Below are positions 8,442-18,157 of a DNA stretch of 64,000 nucleotides, one piece after another. Source of the DNA: Sulfitobacter albidus (GTDB lineage: Bacteria; Pseudomonadota; Alphaproteobacteria; Rhodobacterales; Rhodobacteraceae). The position numbers were made by a program, and so were the translations under genes. Where the stretch lies: contig NZ_CP073581.1 of the NCBI RefSeq assembly GCF_018200035.1, positions 1,732,501-1,796,500 on the forward strand. The letters are read 5' to 3'. Every line of letters begins with the position of its first letter. Positions within the stretch are counted from its first letter, which is position 1. The notes beneath the pieces were generated by a model. That model worked only from the letters and a program-made list of their open reading frames with translations, was not told where the DNA came from and ran no database searches.

Positions 8442-9104
8442 TCATCCGGCGGGCAGGTCCCAAGGCGCAAAAAACGTCTGCAAAAACAGCCGCTCCTCCG
8501 CGGCGGGCAGTGACGCCCGAAATCCCGCCCGCGCGCTGATCCGCCCGTACCAGTCGGACAGCCGCTCAAACCCGTCGAATGTCGCAAAATAACGCGCCAG
8601 ATACACCGCCTGGCCGCAAGACACATCCGCCGCCGAAAACCCGCCGTCCAGCAGGTAGTCACGCCCGTCCAGCCGCCCATCCAGCGCGGCAAAGCATTTC
8701 CCGATCCGCGCCGCCTCCAGCTTCATGACCCAGGCGCTGCGCATGTGATCCTCGCGCAGCGCCACGTGCTGCTGGGTCAGCGCTGCCGCGTGCTGGCTGA
8801 TCGTCTCCGAAAAATGCACCCACGACAGCCACGCCCCCCGCTCCGCGTGCCCCGCGGGCCGTCCCATGACATCGGGCGAGAACCGCTCGCACAGCACTTC
8901 CGTGATCGCCCCCGTCTCGAACAACGTCTCGCAACCGATCTCCAGCGCGGGCACGCGGCCCGCGGGGGATTTTGCCAGAAACGCCGGGCTGCGCAGGGTC
9001 TTGTCGAACGGATAGGTCCGCACTTCGAAATCCACCCCCAGCTCGTGCAGCAGCCACAGCGGCCGCATGGATCGGGTCTGCGGGCAGTGATGCAGGACGA
9101 TCAT
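8442..9104 (-). CDS. Glutathione S-transferase family protein
   Basis: This is a 220-residue protein with an N-terminal thioredoxin-like domain and an all-alpha C-terminal domain. The N-terminal part reads HHCPQTRSMRPLWLLHELG, and SPAGRVPALEIG carries the cis-proline of the glutathione site. It would conjugate or transfer glutathione in the cytoplasm, but the substrate is unknown. Its ATG overlaps the liuD stop (ATGA at 9101-9104), so it is co-translated with the biotin-carrying carboxylase subunit. This placement inside the liu operon is unusual for the pathway; a link to detoxifying reactive enoyl-CoA intermediates is speculation. Confidence 0.85.
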   Translation of the reverse strand: MIVLHHCPQTRSMRPLWLLHELGVDFEVRTYPFDKTLRSPAFLAKSPAGRVPALEIGCETLFETGAITEVLCERFSPDVMGRPAGHAERGAWLSWVHFSETISQHAAALTQQHVALREDHMRSAWVMKLEAARIGKCFAALDGRLDGRDYLLDGGFSAADVSCGQAVYLARYFATFDGFERLSDWYGRISARAGFRASLPAAEERLFLQTFFAPWDLPAG

Positions 9105-11038
9105 GCGTCGTCCGCCTCCAGCCGCACCAGCGCCGCACCGGCCTCGACCTGATCGCCCTGTGCTGCCAGCACCTCCGCCACGACCCCGTCGCGCGCCGCC
9201 AGAAGGGAATGCTCCATCTTCATCGCTTCCAGTACCGCCAGCCTGTCGCCCTTGGCCACCGCCTGCCCCACGGTCGCGTCAATCGCGCGCACCAGACCGG
9301 GCATCGGTGCCTCGATCAGCGTGCCGTCCCCCGATCCAGCCTCCGCCTGCAATAGCGGGTCAATCACCTCGAACACCATCCCGTAGCCGTCAAAGACCGT
9401 GACCGTCAGCCCATCGACCGCCACCGCCGCCGCAGGCGCGCCGCCTATCTGCCACGCGCCGCCGATCCGGCGCGCCTCGACCACCGTATCGCCCACATGC
9501 CACGTCTGGGCATCCGGCCCGCTCACCTCGACCTTCAGCAAATGATCCTCGCCGCCCCACTGCAACGCCACCTGCCGCACCAGCGGCGCCCAAAGGGTAA
9601 ATCCCGCCTCCGGCCCCGGATCCAGCAGCCCGAGGGCCGCCATCCCCGCCAGTGCCGCATGGGCCGGTGTCACCGTGGCCTGCACCGTCAGCGCGTCAAG
9701 ATCGCGCGCGATCAGCCCGGTGTCGACCTCGCCGCGGCCAAACCCCGCGTGCCCCGCCAGCGCGCCCAGAAAGGCAAGGTTGGTGACCGTGCCCGCCACT
9801 TCCGTCTGCGCCAGCGCCCGGCGCAGCCGCGCCAAAGCGACCGCGCGGGTGGGTCCGTGCACCGTGATCTTGGCGATCATCGGGTCGTAGAACGGGCTGA
9901 TGGTATCGCCCGCGCGCACCCCGGTATCGGCCCGCGCGCCCTGCGGAAAGCGCAGGTGCGACAGTGTCCCGGTCGCGGGCAAAAACCCCGCCTGCACATC
10001 CTCGGCATACAGCCGCGCCTCAAAGGCGTGCCCGACGATGCCCAGATCCTGCTGGCGCGCGGGCAGCCCCTCCCCGGCGGCCACCCGCAGCTGCCATTCC
10101 ACCAGATCAACCCCGGTGATGGCTTCGGTCACGGGATGCTCCACCTGCAAACGCGTGTTCATCTCCATGAAAAAGAACCCGTCCGCGCTCAGCCCGCCCG
10201 CGCCGTCGACGATGAATTCAACCGTGCCCGCGCCCTTGTATCCGATGGCCTCCGCCGCGCGTACCGCCGCGTCGCCCATGGCCGCGCGCATCTCGGGCGT
10301 CATGCCGGGTGCGGGTGCTTCCTCGATCACCTTCTGGTGGCGGCGCTGCAGCGAACAATCCCGCTCGAACAGATGCACCGCACGGGTGCCATCGCCGAAC
10401 ACCTGCACCTCGATATGGCGCGGCTGGGTGACGAATTTCTCGACCAGCACATCCGGGTTGCCAAAAGCCGTCCGCGCCTCCGACCGCGCGCTCTCCAGTG
10501 CTGTGGCAAAATCACCGGGCGCCTCGACCAGCCGCATGCCCTTGCCCCCGCCACCGGCCACGGCCTTGATCAGAACCGGATAGCCGATGCCCTCGGCCTC
10601 GCGCGCCAGCAGCGCGTCGTCCTGATCGGCCCCGTGATAGCCCGGCACAACAGGCACGCCCGCCTCGACCATCAGCGCCTTAGCGGCATCCTTCAGACCC
10701 ATGGCGCGGATCGCCTCCGCCGAGGGGCCGATAAATGTCAGCCCCGCCGCCTCGACCGCTTCGACAAATCCGGGGTTCTCGCTCAGAAAGCCGTAGCCGG
10801 GGTGGATCGCCTGCGCGCCCGTGGCCTTGGCCGCCGCGATGATCGCGTCCCCGCGCAGATAGCTGTCAGCGGGCGCCGAGCCGCCGATGTGCACCGCCGC
10901 ATCCGCCAGCGCCACGTGGCGCGCCCCCGCATCCGCGTCCGAATACACCGCCACACAGCGCACGCCCATGGCCTGCGCCGTTTGCATCACCCGGCAGGCA
11001 ATCTCGCCCCGGTTGGCAATCAGAATGCTGTCAAACAT
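9101..11038 (-). CDS. liuD: 3-methylcrotonyl-CoA carboxylase, biotin-containing alpha subunit (LiuD)
   Basis: This 645-residue subunit carries biotin carboxylase (about 1-450) and a C-terminal biotin carrier domain. With LiuB it carboxylates 3-methylcrotonyl-CoA in leucine catabolism. Visible features are ILIANRGEIACRV at the start, the ATP-grasp glycine loop VAGGGGKGMRLVE, EMNTRLQVEHPVTE, and the biotinylation site EAMKMEHS near residue 610. The start is the ATG at 11038; the frame open to 11053 adds five residues. It overlaps the ASCH gene by eight bases and the GST gene by three. Assignment to methylcrotonyl-CoA rather than another acyl-CoA rests on the liu context. Confidence 0.93.
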   Translation of the reverse strand: MFDSILIANRGEIACRVMQTAQAMGVRCVAVYSDADAGARHVALADAAVHIGGSAPADSYLRGDAIIAAAKATGAQAIHPGYGFLSENPGFVEAVEAAGLTFIGPSAEAIRAMGLKDAAKALMVEAGVPVVPGYHGADQDDALLAREAEGIGYPVLIKAVAGGGGKGMRLVEAPGDFATALESARSEARTAFGNPDVLVEKFVTQPRHIEVQVFGDGTRAVHLFERDCSLQRRHQKVIEEAPAPGMTPEMRAAMGDAAVRAAEAIGYKGAGTVEFIVDGAGGLSADGFFFMEMNTRLQVEHPVTEAITGVDLVEWQLRVAAGEGLPARQQDLGIVGHAFEARLYAEDVQAGFLPATGTLSHLRFPQGARADTGVRAGDTISPFYDPMIAKITVHGPTRAVALARLRRALAQTEVAGTVTNLAFLGALAGHAGFGRGEVDTGLIARDLDALTVQATVTPAHAALAGMAALGLLDPGPEAGFTLWAPLVRQVALQWGGEDHLLKVEVSGPDAQTWHVGDTVVEARRIGGAWQIGGAPAAAVAVDGLTVTVFDGYGMVFEVIDPLLQAEAGSGDGTLIEAPMPGLVRAIDATVGQAVAKGDRLAVLEAMKMEHSLLAARDGVVAEVLAAQGDQVEAGAALVRLEADDA

Positions 11039-11456
11039 CGCCGCTCTCCTCAAAATCCTCGATCACCGTGAACCGCTCCCAGATCAGCTGCATGTCCTCG
11101 GCAAAAATTCCCTGTCGGGTGTAGTATCTGCGGTGCCCCGCGCGCCAACTCTCCAGGCTGTCATCCTCGCCCTCGGCCAGCGCCATTTCTTCGGTCATCC
11201 CCGCCCATGTGGTCTCGATCAGCTCTTGCGTCTCGATCACCAGCGCGGGCGCGCCGTAGGGCCCCAATGCGATATCCCGCCGCCCGATCTCGGGCGCCGC
11301 CTCCCGGCCGGCCTCGATGTCGGCCACGGCGGTGCAGGTCGCCCGCTTGACGCCCTTGCGCACCAATCCGGTCAGCTCCGCAATCAGCGCGGGGCTGTCG
11401 CCAAAGGAAAACGTGCGCGCGCCGGGGTATCTGGCCATGGCCTGCTCCAGCGTCAT
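11031..11456 (-). CDS. ASCH domain-containing protein
   Basis: This is a 141-residue protein of the ASCH (PUA-like beta-barrel) type. The sequence runs from YPGARTFSFGDSPALIAELT through KGVKRATC, and has YGAPALVIET and AEGEDDSLESWRAGHRRYY, features of this RNA- or nucleoside-binding fold. Some ASCH proteins hydrolyse acetylcytidine, but that activity cannot be read from sequence alone. The ATG at 11456 is preferred; the upstream frame to 11543 crosses a short-repeat region and the liuB stop. It sits between liuB and liuD and overlaps liuD by eight bases. An ASCH gene between the two carboxylase subunits is a notable placement. Confidence 0.8.
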   Translation of the reverse strand: MTLEQAMARYPGARTFSFGDSPALIAELTGLVRKGVKRATCTAVADIEAGREAAPEIGRRDIALGPYGAPALVIETQELIETTWAGMTEEMALAEGEDDSLESWRAGHRRYYTRQGIFAEDMQLIWERFTVIEDFEESGDV

Positions 11457-11462
11457 GGCGTC

Positions 11463-11497
11463 TGCACGCCCGGTGTACGGTGTGTGCACGCCCGGTG
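11463..11497. repeat. Tandem 13-mer TGCACGCCCGGTG
   Basis: The 13-mer occurs twice, at 11463-11475 and 11485-11497, 22 bases apart and identical. It lies in the 43-base gap between the liuB stop and the ASCH start. Related copies occur at 61755-61778. Each unit can pair with a GTGCA-containing neighbour, so an RNA structure is possible. Its function is unknown. Confidence 0.6.
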
Positions 11498-11499
11498 CA

Positions 11500-13104
11500 T
11501 CACATGCGGAACACGCCAAAGCGTGTCTCCTCGATGGGCGCATTCAGGCTCGCGCTCAGGCTCAGAAACAGCGTATCGCGGGTTTTGCGCGGGTCGATGA
11601 TCCCGTCGTCCCACAGCCGCGCCGTGGCATAAAGCGGATGCGACTGCTCCTCGAACATATCAATCGTGGGCTGTTTGAAGGCAGCCTCTTCCGCGTCCGA
11701 CCACGCCCCGCCGCCGCGCTCGATCGCGTCGCGTTTCACGGTGGCAAGCACCCCCGCCGCCTGCGGCCCGCCCATGACGCTGATCCGCGAATTCGGCCAT
11801 GTCCACATGAAGCGCGGGCTGTAAGCCCTTCCAGCCATACCATAATTTCCCGCGCCAAATGATCCGCCGACCAGCATCGTGATCTTGGGGACATTGGTGC
11901 AGGCCACCGCCGTGACCATCTTGGCCCCGTGGCGCGCAATGCCCTCGTTCTCGTATTTGCGCCCGACCATGAAGCCGGTGATGTTTTGCAGGAATAACAG
12001 AGGGATGCCGCGCTGCGAGCAGAGCTCGACAAAATGCGCGCCCTTCTGCGCGGCCTCCGAAAACAGCACGCCATTGTTGGCCACGATCCCGATGGGACAG
12101 CCCTTGAGATGGGCGAACCCGGTCACCAGCGTCTCGCCAAAGCGCGGCTTGAACTCGTCAAAGCGCGAGCCATCCACCACCCGCGCGATCACCTCGCGAA
12201 TGTCGTAGGGCGTGCGCAAATCGCCGGGCACGACGCCCAGAATTTCCTCCGGATCATAAGCGGGTTCTTCGGGGCTATCCCATTGAACCGTCGTGGGTTT
12301 TGCGCGGTTCAGATGCCCCACCGCGCGCCGCGCCAGCGCGAGCGCATGTGCGTCATCTTCGGCCAGATAATCGGCCACGCCCGACAGCCGCGTGTGCACA
12401 TCGCCGCCGCCCAGATCCTCGGCGCTCACGACCTCACCGGTCGCCGCCTTGACCAGGGGCGGCCCGGCGAGAAAGATCGTGCCCTGCTCCTTCACGATGA
12501 TCGTCACATCGCTCATCGCGGGCACATAGGCGCCGCCCGCCGTGCACGACCCCATCACCACCGCGATCTGCGGGATGCCCTTGGCGCTCATCCGCGCCTG
12601 ATTATAGAAAATCCGGCCAAAATGGTCGCGGTCGGGGAAAACCTCGTCCTGATTGGGCAGGTTCGCACCGCCCGAATCCACCAGATAGATGCAGGGAAGG
12701 TGATTTTCCTCGGCGATCTCCTGCGCTCTTAGGTGTTTCTTAACGGTCATGGGGTAATACGTTCCTCCCTTGACCGTCGCATCGTTGCACACAACCATGA
12801 CGTCCTGGCCCTGCACCTGCCCGATGCCCGCAATCACGCCGGCCGCAGGCGCCGCGCCATCGTAGAGACCGTGTGCCGCCAGCGCGCCGACCTCCAGAAA
12901 CGGCGATCCGGGGTCAAGTAGGTTCGCCACCCGCTCACGCGGCAGCATCTTGCCCCGGCTCACGTGCCGCTCACGCGATTTCTCCCCGCCGCCAAGGCTC
13001 GCGGCCTCCGCCGCCTGCGCAATCTGCGCCAGTGCCTCCAGATGGGCGGCACGGTTGGCCTTGAACTGCTCGGATGAGGGGAGCGCCTGTGACTGCAGTT
13101 TCAT
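11500..13104 (-). CDS. liuB: 3-methylcrotonyl-CoA carboxylase, beta (carboxyltransferase) subunit (LiuB)
   Basis: This 534-residue carboxyltransferase moves CO2 from biotin on LiuD to 3-methylcrotonyl-CoA. The crotonase-like halves are visible: [66 protein letters not shown], and in the C-terminal half [20 protein letters not shown] and [12 protein letters not shown]. The C-terminus [10 protein letters not shown] is typical of LiuB/MCCB. Its ATG overlaps the stop of the acyl-CoA synthetase gene (13101-13104). Confidence 0.95.
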   Translation of the reverse strand: MKLQSQALPSSEQFKANRAAHLEALAQIAQAAEAASLGGGEKSRERHVSRGKMLPRERVANLLDPGSPFLEVGALAAHGLYDGAAPAAGVIAGIGQVQGQDVMVVCNDATVKGGTYYPMTVKKHLRAQEIAEENHLPCIYLVDSGGANLPNQDEVFPDRDHFGRIFYNQARMSAKGIPQIAVVMGSCTAGGAYVPAMSDVTIIVKEQGTIFLAGPPLVKAATGEVVSAEDLGGGDVHTRLSGVADYLAEDDAHALALARRAVGHLNRAKPTTVQWDSPEEPAYDPEEILGVVPGDLRTPYDIREVIARVVDGSRFDEFKPRFGETLVTGFAHLKGCPIGIVANNGVLFSEAAQKGAHFVELCSQRGIPLLFLQNITGFMVGRKYENEGIARHGAKMVTAVACTNVPKITMLVGGSFGAGNYGMAGRAYSPRFMWTWPNSRISVMGGPQAAGVLATVKRDAIERGGGAWSDAEEAAFKQPTIDMFEEQSHPLYATARLWDDGIIDPRKTRDTLFLSLSASLNAPIEETRFGVFRM

Positions 13105-14605
13105 GTGTTAGCCTCGCTTTCACCCGCCGCGCGGGCCTTCAATTCTCGGCGGATCACCTTGCCCGTGACGGTCATCGGCAGCGCCTCCAGAAACTCTATT
13201 TCCCTTGGATAGGAATAGCTTGCCAGCCGATCCTGAACCCATTTCTTAAGGGCATCACCGTCCACATCGGCGCCCGGTTTGCGCACCACATAGGCCTTGA
13301 CCACCTCTGTCCTCAGGGCATCCGGCTTGCCCACCACGCCACAGGTGGCCACGGCGGGATGGGTCAGCAGGCAATCCTCGATCTCCGCCGGGCCGATGCG
13401 GTAGCCGGCCGACGTAATCACATCGTCCTCGCGCCCGACAAACCGCAGAAAGCCTTCGTCCCAGCGGCCGCGATCCCCGGTCAGCATCCAGTCGCCGCGG
13501 AACTTTTCGGCGGTCTCTTCGGGTCGGTTCCAATAGCCCAGCATCATCGATCCGGCACCGCGCCGCACGGCGATGTCGCCCTCGCCGTCGGCGCTGGGGT
13601 CCAGCACCTTGATCTCGAACCCCGGCACGGGTTTGCCGATGCAACCCGCGCGCGCCGGGTACGCCGCCGCACAGCTGGATGCGATCATATTACACTCTGT
13701 CTGACCATAGAACTCATTGATTTCCAGACCAAAAGCATGGCGCCCCCACGCCAGCATCTCCGCGCCCAAGGGCTCCCCCCGCTCGCGACCGAGCGCAGAT
13801 CGGGAATCTGCGCCTCCGCCGCCTTGAGCATGCGCAGCGCGGTGGGCGGAAAGAACACGTTGCGAATTTTATGGCGTGCGATCAGCGCCTTGCATTTTTG
13901 CGGGTCAAATTTTGGCATCCTTGCGGCGACCACCGGCACGCCTAGCGCCAGCGCGGGCATCGCCACGTCAAACAGCCCGCCGATCCACGCCCAATCCGCC
14001 GGAGTCCACAGGCAATCGCCCTCGTGCCCCAGCCCGCCGTGGCTCATCGCGACGCCGGGCAAATGGCCGGTCAGCATCCGGTGGCCATGCAGCGCGCCCT
14101 TGGGGCTGCCTGTGGTCCCGGAGGTATAGATAAGTACCGCCGGATCCTCCGGCCCGGTGTCGGCAAACGGCACCGCGTTGCCCTCGACACCACAGTGCGC
14201 GGCCGCCTTCGGCTCCGCGAGATCCCCCACAAGATCCGCGCCCTCGGCATCCGTTAATACCAGCCGCACGCCCGCATCGCCGATCCGGCTCGCCAGCGCG
14301 TCATGCTTGAAGAGTTTGAACAAAGGCACTGAAATCGCACCAATTTTCCAGATTGCCAGATGCGCGGCCAAGCACCACGACGATTGGCTCAGCAGCACAC
14401 CGATCCGATCTCCGGCAGAGGTCCGCGCCAACAACGCGCGTGCGATGCCATCGACGTCGCGGCGCAGGGCGTCGCGGCTCACCCGCTCCGCCCCGTCAAT
14501 GACCGCAAGCGCAGTCCCATCGCCCGCCAGACACTGGCGCGCCATGTTGAGCCGGTCGGGAATGTCCCACGCGCCGTCCTGCGTCAGACCCGGCAGCGGT
14601 CCCAT
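13101..14605 (-). CDS. AMP-binding acyl-CoA synthetase in liu operon; frame broken near 13780
   Basis: This is an ANL-superfamily acyl-CoA synthetase, plausibly acting on acetoacetate or short-chain acids. The N-terminal part (14605 to about 13780) has the ATP loop [18 protein letters not shown]. The C-terminal part, in the next frame, has [26 protein letters not shown] and the catalytic lysine in [11 protein letters not shown]. The first frame goes wrong after [10 protein letters not shown]; restoring one base to the run of six C at 13775-13780 gives [15 protein letters not shown] and a continuous 501-aa product. Without this, neither half would be active. The gene is coupled to the LprI-like gene upstream and to liuB downstream. 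Confidence 0.85.
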
Positions 14606-14606
14606 C

Positions 14607-15101
14607 TCAACGCGCCCACAGGCGCAACGCCAGCGCCTGCCGGGCGGTCTGCCGCATCAGACAGTCCAGCGCCGCGGGGCCCGCACCCGTCCCGCCGCCC
14701 CATTGCGATGCCGCATAGGCGCAGGCCGCGTCGCGAAAGCCGATCCAGCGGCGCTGCATCTCGCGCAGCGCGCCTGCCTGTCGCGGGATATTGGCCGTGC
14801 GGGCTGACATGGCGTCCAGTTCCGCGTCGTATTCAACCGCCTGGCTCAGCGTCGCCTGATAGTGATCATTCAAAAGCCTGTCCCAGAAATCACGTTCCCG
14901 ATCAAGGCAATAGCCTGTCCCGACTGTCGATCCACCCGCAGGCGTGGCGATGCACATATCCGCCGATCTGCCCACACAGGCGAGCTGTGCGGCGTATCCG
15001 TTGGCCCGGTTCAGGCAGACTTCGGTCGCGGTATCGGCATAGGGCGGCTCCTGCGCGGCGGCTGTGCCCGCCACGCACACAAGCGCCAGCACCAGCCTCA
15101 T
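14607..15101 (-). CDS. LprI-like (DUF1311) exported protein
   Basis: This 164-residue protein has a signal peptide ([16 protein letters not shown]) and a cysteine-rich mature part. Its C-terminal region, MQRRWIGFRDAACAYAASQW, matches the lysozyme-inhibitor LprI/DUF1311 domain; proteins of this family act in the periplasm. The ATG at 15101 is one base from the liuA stop overlap (TGATG), so the gene is coupled to liuA. Why a periplasmic protein is read with leucine catabolism genes is not explained. The frame open upstream to 15335 is a liuA shadow. Confidence 0.8.
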   Translation of the reverse strand: MRLVLALVCVAGTAAAQEPPYADTATEVCLNRANGYAAQLACVGRSADMCIATPAGGSTVGTGYCLDRERDFWDRLLNDHYQATLSQAVEYDAELDAMSARTANIPRQAGALREMQRRWIGFRDAACAYAASQWGGGTGAGPAALDCLMRQTARQALALRLWAR

Positions 15102-16264
15102 CACGCCATGGCTCCCATCATCTCCCGTCCGACCAGCATGCGGCGGATCTCGGACGTGCCCGCCCCGATTTCCATCAGCTTGGCATCGCGGAAGATCCGG
15201 CTGACGGGGCTGTCGGACAAAAATCCCGCCCCACCCATGGCCTGCACCGCCTGATGCGCCTGCACCATCGCCTGCTCGGACGCATAAAGGCAGCAGGCCG
15301 CCGCATCCGCGCGCGTGACCTCGCCGCGGTCGCACGCCTTTGCGACCTCATACACGTAAGCGCGGGCCGAGTTCATCGCCGTATACATATCCGCCATTTT
15401 GCCCTGCATCAGTTGGAACGATCCCACGGGCTGCCCGAACTGCTTGCGCTCGGCCATATAGGGCATGATCTCGTCCAGACAGGCGGCCATGATCCCCAGT
15501 CCGATGCCCGCCAGAACGACCCGCTCGTAGTCCAGCCCCGACATCAGCACGGCCACGCCGCGCCCCTCTTCGCCCAGCACGTTCTCGAACGGCACTTCGC
15601 AATCGTCGAAAATCAGCTCTGCCGTATTCGATCCGCGCATCCCCAGCTTGTCAAAATGCGCGCTCGTGGAGAACCCAACCATCGATTTTTCGATCAGAAA
15701 GGCGGTGATCCCCTTGCTGCCCGCGTCCTTGTCGGTCTTGGCATAAACCACCAGCGTTTCGGCATCACAGCCGTTGGTGATCCAGTATTTATTGCCGTTC
15801 AGACGGTAGTGATCGTTGCGCTTCTCCGCGCTCAGCTTCATCGATACCACGTCCGACCCGGCGGAGGTCTCGCTCATCGCCAGCGCGCCGACGTGTTCGC
15901 CCGAACACAGCTTGGGCAGGTATTTCGCGCGTTGCGCGTCTGTGCCGTTCAGGCTGATCTGGTTGACGCACAGGTTGGAATGCGCGCCGTAGGATAGCGA
16001 GACGGAGGCCGACGCCCGCGCGACCTCTTCCACCGCAACCGTATGCGCCAGATAGCCCATGCCGGTGCCGCCCCATTGCTCATCGACGGTCATGCCCAGC
16101 AGGCCCATCTCCCCCATCTCGGTCCACAGATCGGCGGGAAAGAGGTTCTCCTTGTCGATGTCCTGCGCCATCGGGCGCACGCGCTCCTGCGCCCAGCGGT
16201 GGATACCCTCGCGCAGGGCATTCACATCCTCACCCAGATCAAACTTCATGGTGGCGTTGAACAT
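15101..16264 (-). CDS. liuA: Isovaleryl-CoA dehydrogenase (LiuA)
   Basis: This 387-residue acyl-CoA dehydrogenase oxidises isovaleryl-CoA to 3-methylcrotonyl-CoA and passes electrons to ETF. FAD-binding motifs are visible: [16 protein letters not shown] and [12 protein letters not shown]. The catalytic glutamate is at 247 in [10 protein letters not shown], the position diagnostic for isovaleryl-CoA dehydrogenases rather than straight-chain enzymes. The C-terminal [16 protein letters not shown] is typical. It is the first gene of the operon; a palindrome 27 bases upstream is a candidate operator. Confidence 0.96.
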   Translation of the reverse strand: MFNATMKFDLGEDVNALREGIHRWAQERVRPMAQDIDKENLFPADLWTEMGEMGLLGMTVDEQWGGTGMGYLAHTVAVEEVARASASVSLSYGAHSNLCVNQISLNGTDAQRAKYLPKLCSGEHVGALAMSETSAGSDVVSMKLSAEKRNDHYRLNGNKYWITNGCDAETLVVYAKTDKDAGSKGITAFLIEKSMVGFSTSAHFDKLGMRGSNTAELIFDDCEVPFENVLGEEGRGVAVLMSGLDYERVVLAGIGLGIMAACLDEIMPYMAERKQFGQPVGSFQLMQGKMADMYTAMNSARAYVYEVAKACDRGEVTRADAAACCLYASEQAMVQAHQAVQAMGGAGFLSDSPVSRIFRDAKLMEIGAGTSEIRRMLVGREMMGAMA

Positions 16265-16290
16265 GCCCTACCCTCCCCGGCGACGTTTAT

Positions 16291-16304
16291 TGAACACTTG
16301 TTCA
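16291..16304. promoter_or_regulatory. Candidate operator: palindrome upstream of liuA
   Basis: TGAACA and TGTTCA flank a two-base centre (CT), a perfect 14-base inverted repeat. It lies 27 bases upstream of the liuA start and 95 bases upstream of the divergent flavin-fold gene. The size and symmetry fit a TetR- or MerR-type regulator. Leucine catabolism operons are known to be controlled by LiuR or LiuQ repressors, but no regulator gene is in the window and the sequence was not matched to a known site. Confidence 0.5.
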
Positions 16305-16398
16305 TTACTTGCAGTTTTTCCCCGATCCGTCAAGCGGTGCGGGAACCGATGGCACAGCCAATGGTTGACCTGCGACATCTCAACACAGGAGACGCCGA

Positions 16399-16869
16399 AT
16401 GTCCGATACCCTCAAGGAAGAATTCTATGACCGCCTCGAAGAGGCCCGCGCCGGGATGCTGTCGGCCAACGGGGCGCCCGCCGTGCCGATGAGCCACTAC
16501 GCCGATGACGACGGCGGCCCGATCTGGTTCATCACCGCCAAGGGAACCGACCTCGCCAAATCAGCGCAGACCAGCGTGCCCGCGCAGTACCAGCTCGCCA
16601 GCGCGGGCGAAGGGCTCTACGCCCGCGTCGACGGATCACTCGTCTGCGTCGAAGATCCCGCGCAGCTCGACCGTCTGTGGAACGCCATCGCGGCCGCGTG
16701 GTTCGAGGGTGGCAAGCAGGATCCGGACGTTCAGTTGATGCGCTTTGACCCGCGCGAGGCCGAAGTCTGGACGACGGGCGGCACCGCGCAATTCCTCTAT
16801 GAGGTGGCGAAATCACACCTGACGGACGAAAAGCCCGACATGGGACGCCACGGCACGATCACGTTCTAG
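16399..16869 (+). CDS. Pyridoxamine 5'-phosphate oxidase-like (general stress) protein
   Basis: This is a 156-residue split-barrel flavin-fold protein of the general stress type. The features visible are GGPIWFITAKGTDLAK in the first sheet, the internal LYARVDGSLVCVEDP, LDRLWNAIAAAWFEGGKQDPDVQLMRF, and the late VWTTGGTAQFLYEVAKS. It may bind FMN or F420-like cofactors; its substrate is unknown. AGGA at 16387-16390 serves as ribosome binding site. It is divergent from liuA and stands alone before a convergent aminotransferase. Confidence 0.85.
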   Translation: MSDTLKEEFYDRLEEARAGMLSANGAPAVPMSHYADDDGGPIWFITAKGTDLAKSAQTSVPAQYQLASAGEGLYARVDGSLVCVEDPAQLDRLWNAIAAAWFEGGKQDPDVQLMRFDPREAEVWTTGGTAQFLYEVAKSHLTDEKPDMGRHGTITF

Positions 16870-16919
16870 AGGCCGACTGCGGACCACACCGGTGCGGCAG
16901 GCGCGCGCGAAAACCTGTC

Positions 16920-16935
16920 GTGCGCGTCTGCGCAC
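16920..16935. terminator. GC hairpin between convergent genes
   Basis: GTGCGC and GCGCAC flank a GTCT loop. It lies in the 73-base gap between the flavin-fold gene (rightward) and the aminotransferase (leftward). There is no T tract, so if it terminates transcription it is weak or Rho-assisted. Confidence 0.3.
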
Positions 16936-16942
16936 CTCTGGA

Positions 16943-18157
16943 TCACGCGCCGTCTGCCGCTACCGCACCCGATTGATAGAGAGCGCCGATCTCTTCGCGG
17001 ATGATGCGCGCGATCAGAGCGCAATCGTCCAGAGTGAACGTCAGCGGCACCCGCATGTCCACGATGCCCGACAGCACCCGGTCGCTGTCGGGCATCGCCG
17101 GCGCGTCGACGTAGCGCCAGCTGTCATAGCGGCTGGTAAAGCCCACCGGCTCCGCCCCGCCGAACCATTTCAGCTCCACCCCGCGCGCGAGGCAACGGGC
17201 GAGTGCTTCTTGCACCGCCGCGCCGTCCCACCCGTCCAGCATGAATTGGATGGATGAGCCTACAATGCTCTCCGCCTCGGGACGGTCGATCACCCGCAGG
17301 CCGGGGATGTCGCGCAGGCCAGCCTCCAGCGCAAAATACCGCTCGTTCCAGCGCGCCACCTGACGGGCCAGATCCGCCAGCTGCGGACGCAGGATCGCCG
17401 CCCGCAGATTGTCCATCCGACCCGAAATGTTGGGCGTCTCGTAGCGGATCGTCTCGAACGCTTCTTTCGGCGGGCCCGCGCGGTGGCGCTCATATAGCAT
17501 ATAGCTGCCCGAATACATGATCGCCCGCGCCGCCACGTCGGCGTCGTCGGTGATGAACAGCCCACCTTCGCCTGAATTGATATGCTTGTAGGTCTGGCAC
17601 GAATAGCATCCCACGGTCCCCCAGGTGCCCGAAGGCTTGCCGTTCCACGCGGCCCCCATCGTATGCGCGCAATCTTCGATCACGGTGATGCCTGCGGCGT
17701 CACAGATCGCCATCAACCGCTCCATATCGCAGATATGCCCGCGCATATGGCTCAGCAGCAGCACCCGCGCCTGATGCGCCTTGGCAGCCAGATCGTCGAG
17801 GTCAATGACCAGCTGATCGGTCACCCCCACGAACACGGGCACGGCCCCCACGGCGGCCACGGCACCCGGCACCGGCGCCAGCGTGAAGGCGTTGGTCAGC
17901 ACCCGGTCGCCCGGCTTCACCCCCACGGCCCGCAGCGCGGTGGCCATGGCGTAACCACCGGAAGCGACGGCGAGGCAGTATTTCGCCCCCACCGACGCCG
18001 CGAATTCCTGCTCCAGCAGGACGGTCTGCGCCGTCTCCCCCGGCGCGGTGTTATAGCGGTGCAGCCGCCCGTGGCGCATGACCTCGACCGCTGCCGCGAT
18101 GCCCGCCTCGGGGATCGGTTCCTGCTGGGTGAAGCTGCCCTTGAAGACCTCCGCCAT
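16943..18157 (-). CDS. DegT/DnrJ/EryC1/StrS-family aminotransferase
   Basis: This is a 404-residue PLP-dependent enzyme of the sugar-aminotransferase type. The cofactor lysine is K191 in SCQTYKHINSGEGG. The aspartate that binds the pyridine nitrogen is D162 in VIEDCAHTMGA. The N-terminal NTAPGETAQTVLLEQEFAASVGAKYC region and ASGGYAMATALRA are typical. Family members usually aminate keto-sugars for cell-surface glycans, but no sugar-modifying genes are adjacent, so the substrate is unknown. The ATG overlaps the gph stop, indicating coupling to gph. Confidence 0.88.
   Translation of the reverse strand: MAEVFKGSFTQQEPIPEAGIAAAVEVMRHGRLHRYNTAPGETAQTVLLEQEFAASVGAKYCLAVASGGYAMATALRAVGVKPGDRVLTNAFTLAPVPGAVAAVGAVPVFVGVTDQLVIDLDDLAAKAHQARVLLLSHMRGHICDMERLMAICDAAGITVIEDCAHTMGAAWNGKPSGTWGTVGCYSCQTYKHINSGEGGLFITDDADVAARAIMYSGSYMLYERHRAGPPKEAFETIRYETPNISGRMDNLRAAILRPQLADLARQVARWNERYFALEAGLRDIPGLRVIDRPEAESIVGSSIQFMLDGWDGAAVQEALARCLARGVELKWFGGAEPVGFTSRYDSWRYVDAPAMPDSDRVLSGIVDMRVPLTFTLDDCALIARIIREEIGALYQSGAVAADGA

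Noticed and set aside
13775..13780. Phase-variable C run as a switch for the synthetase gene
   Set aside because: Run of six is short for phase variation, and the same pattern appears in unrelated core genes, which favours sequence error.
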